Program-made: the position numbers and the translations under genes
Shown: positions 22,861 to 34,611 of the stretch, one piece after another
Layout: each line of letters opens with the position of its first letter
How positions within the stretch are numbered: position 1 is the stretch's first letter
Notes under the pieces: model-generated
Seen by the model: the letters and a program-made list of their open reading frames with translations, nothing else
Databases searched by the model: none
Told to the model about the DNA's origin: nothing
NCBI GenBank assembly: GCA_963930645.1
Contig: OZ005648.1
Span: 274,894,403-274,958,402, forward strand
Length of the DNA: 64,000 bases
DNA from: Salticus scenicus
Lineage: Eukaryota; Arthropoda; Arachnida; Araneae; Salticidae
Direction: 5' to 3'

Positions 22861-23741
22861 TTTCATCTTGACTTACCCCCTTGGAAAGGAAGTAACTCCC
22901 GGGTGTGTATGTAAATTTTCAATATAGGTATCTTTCGAGAGAATACGTCAATGCCTTTTAAACGAAAGGTTGAACCATCATAGATCTGTGACAATTTAAA
23001 ACAAAAAAAGAAAGAAGAAAAAAAAAAAAAAAAAAAAAGGGTGGGGGATGGGGAGGGAATCGCATTTCTTCTGATATTGGCGGAAATTTGACTTTCTTTC
23101 GGCATTTAGTTTTTTATTTCTCTGGGATAAAAATCATCTGCATTCATCACTGAAAATAATTTTAATAAATAATAATTTAAAAAATAATTATACGATAAAA
23201 AGCTTTTTACATACCATGTTTTTAAATTTTCTGTTGAATCATAGCTATAGAACTACGTTAGCACTTTATCAATGCATATAAAATTTTTAAAGTGATAATA
23301 TCAATTTTTGTGGGATGCATAATTTAACTTTTTACAATTTTTTAATGTTCACGTTTAATTAGATGTATTAATTTTTATGTCGAAAGAAAATGAATTCGTA
23401 ATTTTTTTTTTTTTTGGCAACAATTAAATTATAGCTAATACTTTAATGTCTATTTTTAAATCTATTAGGATGTTATTATTTTCATATTTTAATTAATTAA
23501 AAGAAAACTAATCAAAAATTCGGAAATCAGGCTTCGAAATATTGTGTTGTCATCGAGTTCTGAGCTATTCTGAAAGTTTCAAATGTCTATCAAGTAGGGA
23601 AGTTAGAGTTAAAAATCGATTGCAAGATTTGTACCGGACAAACAAGAATATAATTTAATAAGAACATGGTAATTATTTGTAATGTGCGAATTTGTATAAG
23701 ATTGGGCAGAAGAAAGTCTTGTCGTGGCCACAACGTACTAG
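22860..23741 (+). mobile_element. Helentron-like family 1, 5'-truncated copy
   Basis: The interior keeps the CGTCAATGCCTTTTAAACGAAAGGTTGAACC block. The 3' terminus is intact: AGAAGAAAGTC, hairpin around GTGGCCAC, then CTAG at 23738-23741 followed by T. It is interrupted by the 23213-23670 element. The 5' hairpin and microsatellite are absent. Confidence 0.65.
23213..23670. repeat. Single-unit copy of the 148-bp repeat element
   Basis: Begins ACCATGTTTTTAAATTTTCTG and ends AACATGGT, the same ends as the large array at 29392-30947. It holds only about one unit (GTTCTGAGCTATTCTGAAAG at 23557 to the ATCGATTGCAAGATTTGTAC end). Upstream flanks (AATAATTATA.GATAAAAA) also match the array's flank. 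Confidence 0.65.
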
Positions 23742-23819
23742 TTATGTTACATTTTGAGAAGTTTTGTGTACAATGATGAAGCTATTCTGTGTGGTCATTT
23801 TTAACAGATGGTCAAAGAA

Positions 23820-24110
23820 AAATTGTTTTTTTTTTTTTTTTTTTTTTTAAACATTTAAATCCATCCACAGTTCATCGACTATTAGCACGATTTCCCGAAT
23901 TTCTTTTATAAGCAGCTAGGTTCTTTTCACATAACTTTCCTATCCATATAATTATATTATTTTTATCTAATTATTTTCATATAACTATCAATATGTAATT
24001 ATACTGCTTTTCTTGGTTTTTCTTATGGGCTAAATGTCAAAGCCAAACAAGATTTTGTACTTTCTGAAAATATGCTACCTTAAAGAAGTATTGCAATTAT
24101 ATAAATATTA
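23820..24110. other. AT-rich intergenic sequence
   Basis: Poly-T at 23827-23848, no gene. Confidence 0.6.
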
Positions 24111-24112
24111 GC

Positions 24113-25185
24113 AGGCTTTACCCACTTCGTTCGTCGCTATATTAAAATTAATTCTCAAAATTCTATATCGTTATTAATTAAAAAAAAAATCATTGGAATC
24201 GGTCGAAACTTCAGTTAGGTTTCCCATTGCCTACGACCGTGACTTTCTCGCCGGAACATGATGAGTCCGTGCTCCTACTGTCTTCGGCAGCGCCTCACTT
24301 ACTTCTTGCTCCACAATCCCCTGCGGATGAAGTTAGAAATTTTGTGAAATCTCATCAAAGAGCATACCAAAACTCGCCATTCTGAAGTAATTTGGAAAAG
24401 TGTTAAGCTTGAAAACTTGTTTTTTGTACCGGCCGCCCTTAAAGCGGGGAATGGGGAAAATTCTCAAAATCTCTTTACAGCGCGTTTTGGGTATATACAA
24501 TCAAACCACATAAAAAAATCGCCTTTCTAAGATACTTTTAAGCAGAGTTACTCTTGGAAACGTGTTTTTCACCCTCGCGCTCCAAAACGGGAGAAAAGGG
24601 GGAATTTCGCAAAATCCGTCACAAAGCTGTGCATAGCCAATCAACACACCAAAATTCTTGATCGCTGTTCCCATAGGTTCCCAGACAAATTTAAAACAAA
24701 AAGAAGGCTCTCGAATTTCCCTCCTCCCCCCCCTAAAAATCGAAAATCGCAAAAAACGCTAAATGGGTTTTTGGAAATATCCGCGAGAAGACGCACTGCC
24801 GCTTTGGTAGAATTCTACTCGAAAATTCGGATTTTGTAAAGTTGCCCCAACCCTAAAAAAAAAAAGAAAAAAAATCCCACCCCCCCTTTAAAATTAAAAA
24901 TTCTAAAATCTCTCTTTTTTTTTTTTTTTTACTTAAGTGTAGTTTCTTCATGTGCAAATTTTCCACTGTGAAATAATTTGGAGCCGAGTTATACTCATAA
25001 ACGTTTTTTTCCCTCCTGCCCCATGGGGTGGGGAAAGGAAGAATTTCGAGAAGCTGCGTCTTGGTGAGGGAGGGGGGTGTCAGGTTTCTAAAACCAACGA
25101 GCAGAGCAAAATTTGTTACACTATCGCCCATAGAATCTGCTTGGCTGTGTTGAGTTAGTAAGTGAGTGAGTCAGTAAGTTTATTT
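24113..25185 (-). mobile_element. Decayed Helitron-like element
   Basis: TTAGCAGGCTTTACCCACTT at 24110-24130 is a diverged version of the CTAGCAGGCTACGCCCGCTT terminus at 4571 (minus-strand 3' end). An AGTGAGTGAGTCAGT microsatellite lies at the other end, 25160-25180, where the 5' end is expected. Between them are three diverged GC-rich units (about 24330-25150) sharing AATTTCG..AAATC and GAAACGTGTTTTTC-type words. No protein. Boundaries approximate. Confidence 0.5.
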
Positions 25186-25264
25186 TTTTATATACAGAGT
25201 GTCATAGTAAATAGACACCCTGAGTTTTATGAACATTAATGATTTTCGAGGTAATAACTGATAT

Positions 25265-25299
<35 letters not shown>

Positions 25300-25332
25300 G
25301 ATTAAAGTAACATATTGTCAAGCTCTTAAAAT

Positions 25333-26541
25333 ATGCCTCGAAACCCTGGTTCAAAAGAATTCAGTGATTTTCAACGAGGGAGAATAATTCGACAATATGA
25401 AGCTGGTAGAAGTCAGAGGGAAATCGCCTTAAAGCTACAGATTCCTCTCTCAACTGTCTATCGGGTAATCGTGCAATTCAAAACTGACCAAAAAAAACTG
25501 TTAAACTTCGTTCAGGTCGACCTGGATCAACAGCACGTCAACTGAGGGCTGCCAAAAGGATCGTCGAAAAAGATCCTCGTTGCAAGGCTGCAGATGTGGG
25601 AGCACAGCTTATAGAGCAGGCGCATGTTTATAAACAAGCGACGCTATTCTGCAACTTTTGCGCATGTAGGCAAAATATCTGCATTTTCTATTGGTGCTTT
25701 ATCCCACCTTTTGCCTACATTCTAAAGTACGCGTGGAATCACCAGTCACAGTGACGTCACGTGCGCCTGCTCTATTGTGAGTTGTGAGTCTACGTACAGC
25801 TATCAGATATCTTCATAAGTTAGAATATCATGGGAGAGCTGCTAGACGCAAACCTCTTCTCACTGCAGACAATATTAAGAAAAGAAAAGAATGAGCAACT
25901 GCAATGTCCAAACATGATTTTACATTTTGGCAGAACGTCATCTTCTCAGATGAGTCCACTTTTGCTCAGTTTTCATGTAGCGGACGCACATGGATCTGGA
26001 GACAACCCACACAAGAATTTAGCCTAAATCGGTTACAACCAACCGATTCGATGGAATGAAAAATCCGACATCGATTGCATGGCGGATTTTCCATTCTCGT
26101 GTGGGATGCGATTCGGAGCACTGGAAAATCAGAGCTAGTGGAGTGTGTAGGTAATGTTAATAGTGAAAAATGCATTGCCATATTAGAGAAGAGGCTTTTG
26201 CCAATATTCTCGAGTGGGGTACTGAATAAATCATTGGCGCTTTTCAAGGAAGATGGCGCTCCTTGCCATATGGCTAAAAGGACCAAAGAATAGAAGCAAA
26301 ACAGGACTTTCGAAAGCTTCTATGGCCCAGTCAGTCACCGGATATTAACCCCATAGCGCACGTATGGACTCTGCTCGATTGTGCAGTTAAGCGGCGTCCA
26401 CGATAACCTAATTCTCGTAAAGAACTTTTGCAATGTTTACCTGAGGAGTGGACTAAAATTCCTCAGGCTAATATAGCAGAACTGATTGGCTCAATGCCAG
26501 GCAGAGTAAAGGCTTTGAAAAAAGCAAGCGGAGGTTTAACT
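25333..26541 (+). pseudogene. Tc1-like transposase pseudogene
   Basis: The first 50 residues are intact: MPRNPGSKEFSDFQRGRII and a paired-like helix-turn-helix (AGRSQREIALKLQIPLSTVYRV). A frameshift at an A run (about 25491) follows, then GRPGSTARQLRAAKRIV in another frame. A MITE splits the gene at 25614-25772. After it come RYLHKLEYHGRAARRKP, the first catalytic Asp in VIFSDESTF, the second in FKEDGAPCHM and QSPDINPIAHVW. In DD34E transposases the last motif is normally NPIE, so the third catalytic residue reads Ala. Several stops and frameshifts; not functional. Confidence 0.85.
25614..25772. mobile_element. MITE inside the Tc1 transposase, 159 bp
   Basis: Ends are GAGCAGGCGCATG and CGTGCGCCTGCTC, inverted, flanked by TA at 25612-25613 and 25773-25774. 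GC-richer than its surroundings, including CAGTGACGTCACGTGCG near the right end. Non-coding. Confidence 0.85.
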
Positions 26542-26567
26542 TAACGTACATATTTTGTTTTTGTATT

Positions 26568-27987
26568 CAGGGCCCGATTAAGCTTTGAAGCTAGGGGAAG
26601 CTCAGCATCATTTCGGGGCCCCCTTTTATTTCGGAAAATCTTGTTTTCCTGTTACATATTGTAATATAAAAATGCTATAGACAAAAAAAAAATAGTGTGT
26701 GTTTATTATTATTATTATTTTTCAAACATCTGGGTGGTTTCTACACAGAACATTAAAATCATACAACTTTTTAATTAAGAACATTCAGATTTTTGAGGTT
26801 AAATAATAGATTTTTCCCGAAATAGTGAGTGTTTTGTCTTGTTTTAGGTAACCTTTCTCAGAAAAAATTCAATCTCAGTGTGAAAATATGAAACAACTAG
26901 TATGTTGTGGCCACTACGAGACTTTCTTCTATATTTTCTTATACAAATTCACTCAGTAACAATATTTAAAAAAAAAAAAAAATCCAAGTTTTTTTTTTTT
27001 CGTTAAAAGTAAAAAAAATCGATAACTTTGTTTTAAATTACCACATATTTATAGTTCAAGCATTCGTTTTAAAGGTATTGACGAGACCTTTCGAAAGATA
27101 CCCATCTTCAAAATTTACCACACCCCAGAGGGTACTTCCCCCCCAGGGGGCCCCCACATGCACATTTTTTTTCCCTAATTAACTACTACTATTAGCAATA
27201 ATTCATATTAATTTTACAATCACAGGTTAAGAATAACTCTCATTATGTACATTTATACGAAATTTTGTCCTATACTACCATGTTAAAAATTTAGAAGAAA
27301 TACGATCACAGCGCCTCCTGTTGTGTGATTGATCCCCAAATCTAATCAGCACCAGTTTATGTCAGGAGCCAACTAAATACCAAGTTTTGATAATTTCGTT
27401 TAAAAAAAAAAAAAAAAAAAGATTTTTTTTTTCTGTTTTTTTTTTTCGTAAACAGTAAAAAAAATCCATAACTTTGTTTTAAATTATCACAGATTTATAG
27501 TTCAACCATTCGTTTTAAAGGTACTGACGAGACCTTTCGAAAGATACCCATCTTGAAAATTTTTGCCCTATATCACCATGTTAAAAATTTAGAAAAAGCG
27601 GGATGGCAACGCAACCTGTAAGACGATTTTTACCAAAAGTTAATAGGCACTAATTTATGTCAAGGTGCAACTACATACCAATTTGTATGAAATTCTGTGA
27701 AGTAGTTCCTGAGGTACAGTTGCCACAAAATTTTGTCACACACACACACACAGACAGACAGACAGACATTTTCTAAAAGTGGTCAAATCGTGTTCTACAG
27801 CTCTCAAAACGCGTATATCCATCAAAAACCCGAAATCGAAAATTTTTACGAATCCAATACTTTCTTCTATTGAAGATAGAAGAAAGTAAAAAATTCAAGA
27901 CCATGTTTTTAATCCTTATGGGGGCCCCCTCTTAAATTTGAGAGGGAAAACTTGTGCTTCCTGAGCCTTTTGGATAATCAGGCCCTG
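26568..27987. mobile_element. Non-autonomous hAT-like element with internal Helentron
   Basis: Left end CAGGGCCCGATTA and right end TAATCAGGCCCTG are inverted. Flanks TTTGTATT (26560-26567) and TTTGTATC (27988-27995) form an 8-bp duplication with one difference. Subterminal GGGGCCCCC words are also inverted. Without the Helentron-like insertion the element is about 425 bp, with no transposase. Confidence 0.8.
26897..27890 (-). mobile_element. Helentron-like family 1 element
   Basis: The minus-strand 5' hairpin ACTTTCTTCTAT/ATAGAAGAAAGT is at 27859-27887 and the (ACAC)n(AGAC)n microsatellite at 27739-27769. The 3' end (26920-26897) has ATAGAAGAAAGTC, the GTGGCCAC hairpin and CTAG, followed by T. 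Two diverged internal units carry TCGATAACTTTG / TCCATAACTTTG...TTTTAAAGGTA.TGACGAGACC. Structurally complete, no protein. Confidence 0.8.
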
Positions 27988-28069
27988 TTTGTATCAAGTA
28001 GATACTATGAAATGAATAACATTGTTTAAAAATTATGGTGCCTGTTTACTTATGACATGTCTCCGTATA

Positions 28070-29390
28070 TACATAAAAGAAGGTGTACGAGTTTTTGCTG
28101 TATTTATGTGTTTTAAAGTAACATTTATTATTATTATTATTATTATTATTGCTACTTTACGATGTTGTATGCATGCATGTGTGTGTGTGTGTGTGTGTGT
28201 AGGGAGGGGTGACATGAACTCGTTTAAAAGCTCTATTTAATTTAGTCTAGGGCGTATAGTTTTTTACAGGAACAAGCACCCGCACATAATTCTTTTTCAT
28301 TAAAGCCTATGGAATTAATTTCTTTGAAGTGCGCCAGTGTCTAAAATCTGTGTCTCGATTCGATTATGATCTAGTTGAATAAGCATGTTATAGGTCATCA
28401 TTATATCAACTATAAAATTTTTGAAGAGCGTAAGAATTATAGTTCTCTTATAGTTATGGTCTCTCTATGGTCTGTGGACTCAAATTATTCGAATTCCGCT
28501 TTAGTAATTTAAGATTGTTTAGAAGGGAAAAGGACTGATATATCCTACATCGCTTTTCTAAAGTGTTATCATTGAGAGGAACGGTGCGCATATTACTTAC
28601 AAACTTTTAACAGGAATGCATGAAAGAATTCAACAAATATTACCTCCATGGGGGAGTAAAAAAAATCTTAAGTGGAGATAACGATAAAAAAAATATTCGT
28701 CTTAGAATGTTTGCACTGCATAGTTTCTCATGAAAATTTTGTGTTTCTTAGTGACATTTAGTACACAAAATTAGACACTTAGTGTCTTTTATTTGGACGT
28801 AAAAAGGAATTTCGATATATTATAGTACATTGTACAAATATACAATCTTCAAAGGCGTATACTCAAACAGTCTGTTATACTTTCTAATTTTGTTTATTTA
28901 CTGAATTAATCACTAATTCAAATACGTTTAAACGCCTGATACTTACGATATGTTTGGAAAATCAACAAAAATCCCCCCTTTTTTTTTCTTTAAATATTGG
29001 AATAGTCATTAAAGATTGCCTTCATATTTTTCTTATTTATTTACAAGATTTTATTTTAATGAAAGACATGAAATAAAAGCCGGAGTCAAACTGGTATTTT
29101 CCTTTCCAGTATTTTAAGTCTTCATTTTTACGAAAAGAGTTATGCTTTAAAAACCATTCAAAGTTTAAACCTTAGAGATATCATTTTCAAAATTCAAAGT
29201 AAAATCTTCTTTAAAGAAATAAGTATTACTACTACTAATAATAATAATATCGGTTGCATTTATTTTTTACTTTTTTTTTTTTTGAAACTTTATTTGTTTA
29301 TTTATTTTTTAAGGGAGGGGGGAAATAATAAGGGTTAACAAAATAAATAAATAAATAAATAAATAATTATAAGATAAAAATTTTTTTATA
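28070..29390. other. Intergenic sequence with microsatellites
   Basis: (TTA)n at about 28127-28150, (GT)n at about 28177-28200 and (AAAT)n at about 29340-29366. Short ORFs across the GT and TTA runs are artefacts. No gene or RNA recognised. Confidence 0.7.
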
Positions 29391-29391
29391 A

Positions 29392-30947
29392 ACCATGTTT
29401 TTAAATTTTCTGTTGAATCATATAAACGCTACTGAAGGCAGCCGGAACCCCAGCAATTGGATAAAAGTATTAAAAAAATTCCTTGCTATCGTCTTTTGAG
29501 CTATTATAAAGTTTCAAATGGCTATCTAGCCGGGAAGTTAGTTAAAAGTTGATTGCAAGCTTTGTACTGGAAACGCTGCCGAAGGCAGCACGGTCCCGAA
29601 GCAATTGGATAAAAATATTTTTAAAAAGCATTTTTACCGTATTCTGGACTATTCCGAAAGTTTCAAATGTCTAGCTACTCGGGAAGTTAGTTAAATAAAT
29701 TTTCTGTTGAATCATATGAGCGCTGCCGAATACAGTAAGGACCTGAAACAGTTCGCTAAAAGTATTAAAAAAATGTATTGCCCCCGTGTTCTGAGCTATC
29801 CTGAAAGTTTCAAATATATAGCTAGTCGGGAAGTTGGTGAAAAATCGATTGCAAGCTTTGTGCTGGTAACGCTGCCGAAGGCAGCAGGAACCTGAAACAG
29901 TTCTCTAAAAGTATTAAAAAAATGCATTTTCACCGTGTTCTGAACTATTGTGAAAGTTTCAAATGTCTAGCTAGTCAGGAAGTTAGTTATATAAAATTTC
30001 CGTTGAATCATATAAACGCTGCCGAAGGCAGTAGGAACCTGAAGCAGTTGACTAAAAGTTTTTAAAAAAGTATTGTCACCGTGTTATGAGCTAGCCTGAA
30101 AGTTTCAAATGTCTAGCTAGTCGGAAAGTTAGTGTAAAATCGATTGCAAGCTTTGTACCGATAACGCTGCCGAAGGCAGCATGAACCCGAAACAGTTGGC
30201 TAAAGGAATTAAAAAAAGGTATTTTCACCGTGTTCTGAACTATCCTGAAAGTTTCAAATGTCTAGGTAGTCGTGAAGTTAGTGAAAAATCAATTGCAAAC
30301 TCTGTACCGATAACGCTGCCGAAGGCAGCAGGAACCCGAAAAAGTTGGCTAAAGGTATTAAAAAAATGCATTTTCGCCGTGTTCTGAACTATTGTGAAAG
30401 TTTCAAATGTCTAGCTAGTCAGGAAATTAGTTAAATAAATGTTCTGTCGAATTATATAAGCGCTGCCGAAGGCAGCAGGAACCTGAAATTAGTTGACTAA
30501 TATTATTAGAAAAATGTATTGTAACCGTGTTGTGAGCTGTCCTGAAAGTTTCAAATGTCTAGCTAGTCGGAAAGTTAGTGAAAAATCGATTGCAAGCTTT
30601 GTACTGATAACGCTGCCGAAGGCAGCAGGAACCCGAAACAGTTGGCTAAAGGTATTAAGAAAATGCATTTTCACCGTGTTCTGAACTATTCTGAAAGTTT
30701 CAAATGTCTAACTAGTCGGGAAGTTAGTTAAATAAATTTTCTGTCGAATCATATAAGCGCTGCCGAAGGCATCGGGATTTGAAATAGTTGACTAAAATTA
30801 TTAGAAAAATGTATTGTCACCGTGTTGTGAGCTGGCCTGAAAATTTCAAATATCTAGCTAGTCGGGAAGTTAGTTAAAAATCGATTGCAAGATTTGTCCC
30901 TGACAAACCCACAAACAAACAAGAATCGAAGTTAATAAAAACATGGT
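29392..30947. repeat. Tandem array of ten ~148-bp units in an A/B dimer pattern, with short inverted ends
   Basis: The word CGCTGCCGAAGGCAG (first unit CGCTACTG) recurs at 29427, 29574, 29721, 29870, 30017, 30165, 30314, 30461, 30610 and 30758, spacing 147-149 bp. Two unit classes differ in the joining sequence: A is preceded by TTTCTGTTGAATCATATAA, B by TCGATTGCAAGCTTTGTACC. The order is A B A B A B B A B A. Each unit carries a hairpin GCTGCC-GAA-GGCAGC. The array lies between ACCATGTTTTTA (29392) and TAAAAACATGGT (30936-30947), inverted matches. Short repeated ORFs are products of the repeat. Confidence 0.85.
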
Positions 30948-30949
30948 AA

Positions 30950-31600
30950 AATAATTTCATAACAGTGGTGAAAAAGAATTATTAATCTTTTTTTGCACTG
31001 TATAGTTATTGCATAGTTATTGTGTAATATATATTATTTCTCAAAATTGAACAAATATTTTTTTCATGATATATTTAACCGTAACCTCTTTCTACTAAAG
31101 GAGGTTTTGATTTAATTTATGTACTCATTCTTTAACCTGTGAAACTTTTTCTTCTTGTTCGTGATGTTAATCCAAACAAACCCCTCACCCATTCTTCCTA
31201 TTTTTCATTTGTGTTGTTTCTTAGACTTACTTTTATACGCATTAGTATTTAAAATAAGAAATGATTATTGAATATAGTTCTTATAATAAATATTAGGATA
31301 CCAGATTTTATGTTAATGAGAAATTTCACTCAAAATTAAAGCAAAAATATGTGTATATATATATATATATAAAAAGAAAAGTGGGGGAATTTATTTTATT
31401 TTTCCGTTGTAATGAATAAAAAACAATACAAAATAGTTAATATATATATATATATATATATTTATATCATATTTTGTTTTAGACATATAGTATTTCTCAT
31501 AATCGTATTTCTTTAAAATTGATTTTATTAATTTAATTGTAATTATTTTATAGTGAAATTAGATATTTTGATTTACAAAATATATAATTTATATATATTA
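30950..31600. other. AT-rich intergenic sequence
   Basis: (TA)n tracts at about 31354-31370 and 31440-31462. No gene seen. Confidence 0.7.
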
Positions 31601-31608
31601 TGATCCTC

Positions 31609-32971
31609 ATCTGTCATGAACGAATCCGGTTAGTACCGCTTCAAAACAGAAACTTTTGGTAGCCATTTTTTTTCCGTTTGTTTAATTCAACTTAGGAAAC
31701 ATAGATATAATTTTCATACATGTTTTGTATCGCACATATTCTTATTTATTTGTTATAAAACCTTGAAAAACTATTCAGTTGTAATGTTTAAATGTCTAAA
31801 TAAAATATAACGAATCACTGGCTATTATAAACATGAACCTATAAATAGAATTATGTAACTTCATGATTATAAACAATGCAATACCAAATAAAAACAAACC
31901 AGAACTGTTGCCATTCAGAAAATACAAATTCCAAATGGACAACTTTTTAATTCCGAATGAACGACTCTTCGACTGTTTCATTAAAAAAACGCTTAAAATA
32001 TTTCTAAAACATATTAAAGCCTTAAAAATCTTAAAATATTTGTAAAAACGCATTAAAGCCTTTAAATATTTTTATCAAACTTCATTGTTTGTTTACATTG
32101 TAAGGTATGATTGGCGTCGAGTTTAGTATGTAAATGCCGCCAGTTGATTTTAGTTTTGAAATTAGTGTAAAATGATAGTTGGGATAGAATGTTTGGTTGG
32201 GCAAGTAAAAGTCACCAGTTGAAATGAGTATTGAAAGTAGAGTAGTCTAAGGTGATAATGTCGAGTCAAGGTAAAATGTTCGGTTGAGAATGAGAAAGTC
32301 CCTAGCTGGATCCTGGATATTTTGGCGATGTTGTGGGTGAGATAGCTGGTTGGAGGTATCGAGCAGAGGTGAATTTGGGTTAGCATGGAGTGTCTGTAGT
32401 TATTGGATAGTTAGTTAGAAAATTTGAAAACACGATCTACGATAGTCTTAAAAAAGAGTATTTTGGTAAAATGAAGTGAATCGTTTTTTCTTATTATGAG
32501 GACTTTAAATACGCAAGCGAAGTGATGACGTCACTTGCCGTTCGTGGATACAAGAAAAATATTTCCTATGTTAAAGGCCCAATGGATTTTTCGTAAAAAA
32601 TAATTAAAAATCGAGGGAAATTATTTCCCGATTTTAATCTCCATATTTAGGTTTAGATATGTATTAGTTATCATGTGCATGCGTTAGATTAAGTTGTTTT
32701 TGTTCTAAAATTGATAAAATTTGAATTTTAAATTTCAAAACTCTAGATAAAAAAAAAAACTTCCATATTCCATTGAAAACATAAACATTTCATTTCAAAG
32801 GATGATATTTACACAATAAATATCCAACTAATATACTAATTAAAAGGGAAGTGATAAATATTCTATCATAATTTGAAGTGAAATTTGTTTTCAAATGTCT
32901 AAATAAAGTACCTGATATAAGATACTAATATGTTGCAGCGGAATAGATTTGATATCAGTCATCCTTGGCAG

Positions 32972-33004
<33 letters not shown>

Positions 33005-33709
33005 TATCGCCAAACTATCTGGCGAATATAATTTAATTCCTTTCAAAAATCATGGTTATTTTAAAAACTTATATTAAGAGAGTAATGAATAATATGAAAC
33101 AATATTTCTCACAATAAATATTACGAAAATATACATCTGGCATGTATATTTTCGTAGTACGTTTTTGATCGCCAAATACAAAAACGCCAAGAACAACAGA
33201 GTTTTGAAATTTAAATTTAAAATTTTGTCAATTTGACAGCAAAATAACTCAATCTAACACATGCACATGATAACTAATACATATATAAACCCAAATATGG
33301 GGATTAAAATCGAGAAATAATTTTCCTCGATTTTTAATAATTTTTTACAAAAAATCCAATGGGCGAATAACATAGGAAATCATTTTCTTGCATCCACGGA
33401 CGGTCAGTGGCGTCACACTTCGCTTGCGCATAGAGCACTTAATGGAACACTGGGATGTGTTGTTGCTGTTGTGTTGTCGGGCCTATATTTTTTGTCAACC
33501 AGCAGTTTTTTTATTGTCATTCATATTTATTGATCGGGTAGAATTTTTTTAATTTCAGAACGAAAATTATAAAATATCGAAACACATTTGATTTATAAAC
33601 AAAAATTGAAAATACATTTAAAGGATCACGTGGTAACCATTATGATCTAAACATTGTTTTCAAGATTTATCGTTCACATTCCGTCATTTTTGACGGGGTT
33701 ATATACTAG
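31609..33709 (+). mobile_element. Non-autonomous Helitron, second family
   Basis: The 3' terminus is textbook: hairpin CCGTCA-TTTT-TGACGG (33681-33696), a 9-base spacer, CTAG at 33706-33709, then T. The 5' region starts with TCATCTGTCATGAACG, shared with 44399 and 45459; the exact first base is uncertain. The interior contains a foldback element (32498-33443). No Rep/helicase coding. Confidence 0.7.
32498..33443. mobile_element. Long inverted-repeat (foldback) element inside the Helitron
   Basis: Arms of about 240 bp (32505-32745 and about 33185-33440) are imperfect inverted copies sharing GCAAGCGAAGTG, CCCAATGGATTTTT, ATTAAAATCGAG and ATGTGCATG. The unique middle carries a separate palindrome at 33121-33157. 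No protein and no clear target duplication. Confidence 0.65.
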
Positions 33710-33827
33710 TCCTATACATAATAGTTAATCCTAAAAATTGTTAATCCTATAAAGAGTTAATCCTATATATAAGTGTTTAGTATAAAATACATCAGAAGAA
33801 ATATGTATTTCATTTTCAATACATTTT

Positions 33828-34580
33828 TATTCTCTTTTACTCATATATATGTAGTAGAGAAAGTATTGAAGTATTGTTTTTGATCAAATTTTCAAAATTG
33901 AGTTTGTGCTATATTTACACATTTTGAGGTACACTGAATCAAAAAATCGTGTTTTTAGCGGTTGGTGTGAATGCCTGTGTGCGTCTGTGTTTTATCAGCA
34001 TATCTCAAGAGCAAATAATAGCATAATGTCCAAACTTGAAACTCTAAATGTGTATCATATAGGAATGCTACACTAAACTTTTTGTTGAGATCAAGCAAAT
34101 GGTTGGTGTACAGGGACACCCAAGAGAATTCAAATACATTACGTCTAAGGGGTGAATTGCAGGTAATTAGAGTTTAAACATCTATAGACTGCACTAAACC
34201 AAATGAAACGAATGTATATTTTTTATATGCATAAAAACATGTTTCATGTAGAATATGGTACGGAAATTATTCACTGTTCGTTTACAGGGCTACACAAAAG
34301 AACTACATTATAGTGCGATAATACTTGAAAATTGATGGAAGTGTATTTAAGGTTGTGCTATGTGTTGTGCTATGTGTAAATAGGATTATATTTATTTGCA
34401 CCATGTGGTGTGTACATAACCTTCAGGAGATATACAGGGCTGCAAATATTTAAGTCATAACATTCCTTTTTATTGTTAGTGGAAGTGCTTTACTATAATA
34501 TTTTAGAAAATCGAGGAAAGCTGCTCAGAAATTGAAATTAATTTCCCATAGTCATATGGTAAATAACACTGCGCTGAAAC

Positions 34581-34611
<31 letters not shown>

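Larger units (their letters stand above)
25195..28065 (+). mobile_element. Tc1-like transposon carrying nested insertions
   Basis: The left end CAGAGTGTCATAGTAAATAG follows TA (25193-25194). The right end GGTGCCTGTTTACTTATGAC... runs to 28065 and is followed by TA (28066-28067); it is an inverted match of the left end. Removing a 159-bp MITE and a 1420-bp hAT-like insertion with their duplications leaves about 1.28 kb, the usual Tc1 length. The transposase inside is broken. Order of events read from nesting: Tc1 first, then MITE and hAT, then a Helentron-like element inside the hAT. Confidence 0.8.

Noticed and set aside
28022..28240. ORFs across 28 kb with III and CVCVCV runs
   Set aside because: They come from (TTA)n and (GT)n microsatellites.
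29707..30684. Repeated short ORFs with PESFKCLASREVSEKSIASF-like translations
   Set aside because: They recur once per 296-bp dimer, end at the same stop and follow the tandem repeat exactly; no splice sites or known domain. Products of the array, not genes.
29392..30947. CRISPR-like array
   Set aside because: Units are contiguous 148-bp tandem repeats without unique spacers, in eukaryotic DNA.
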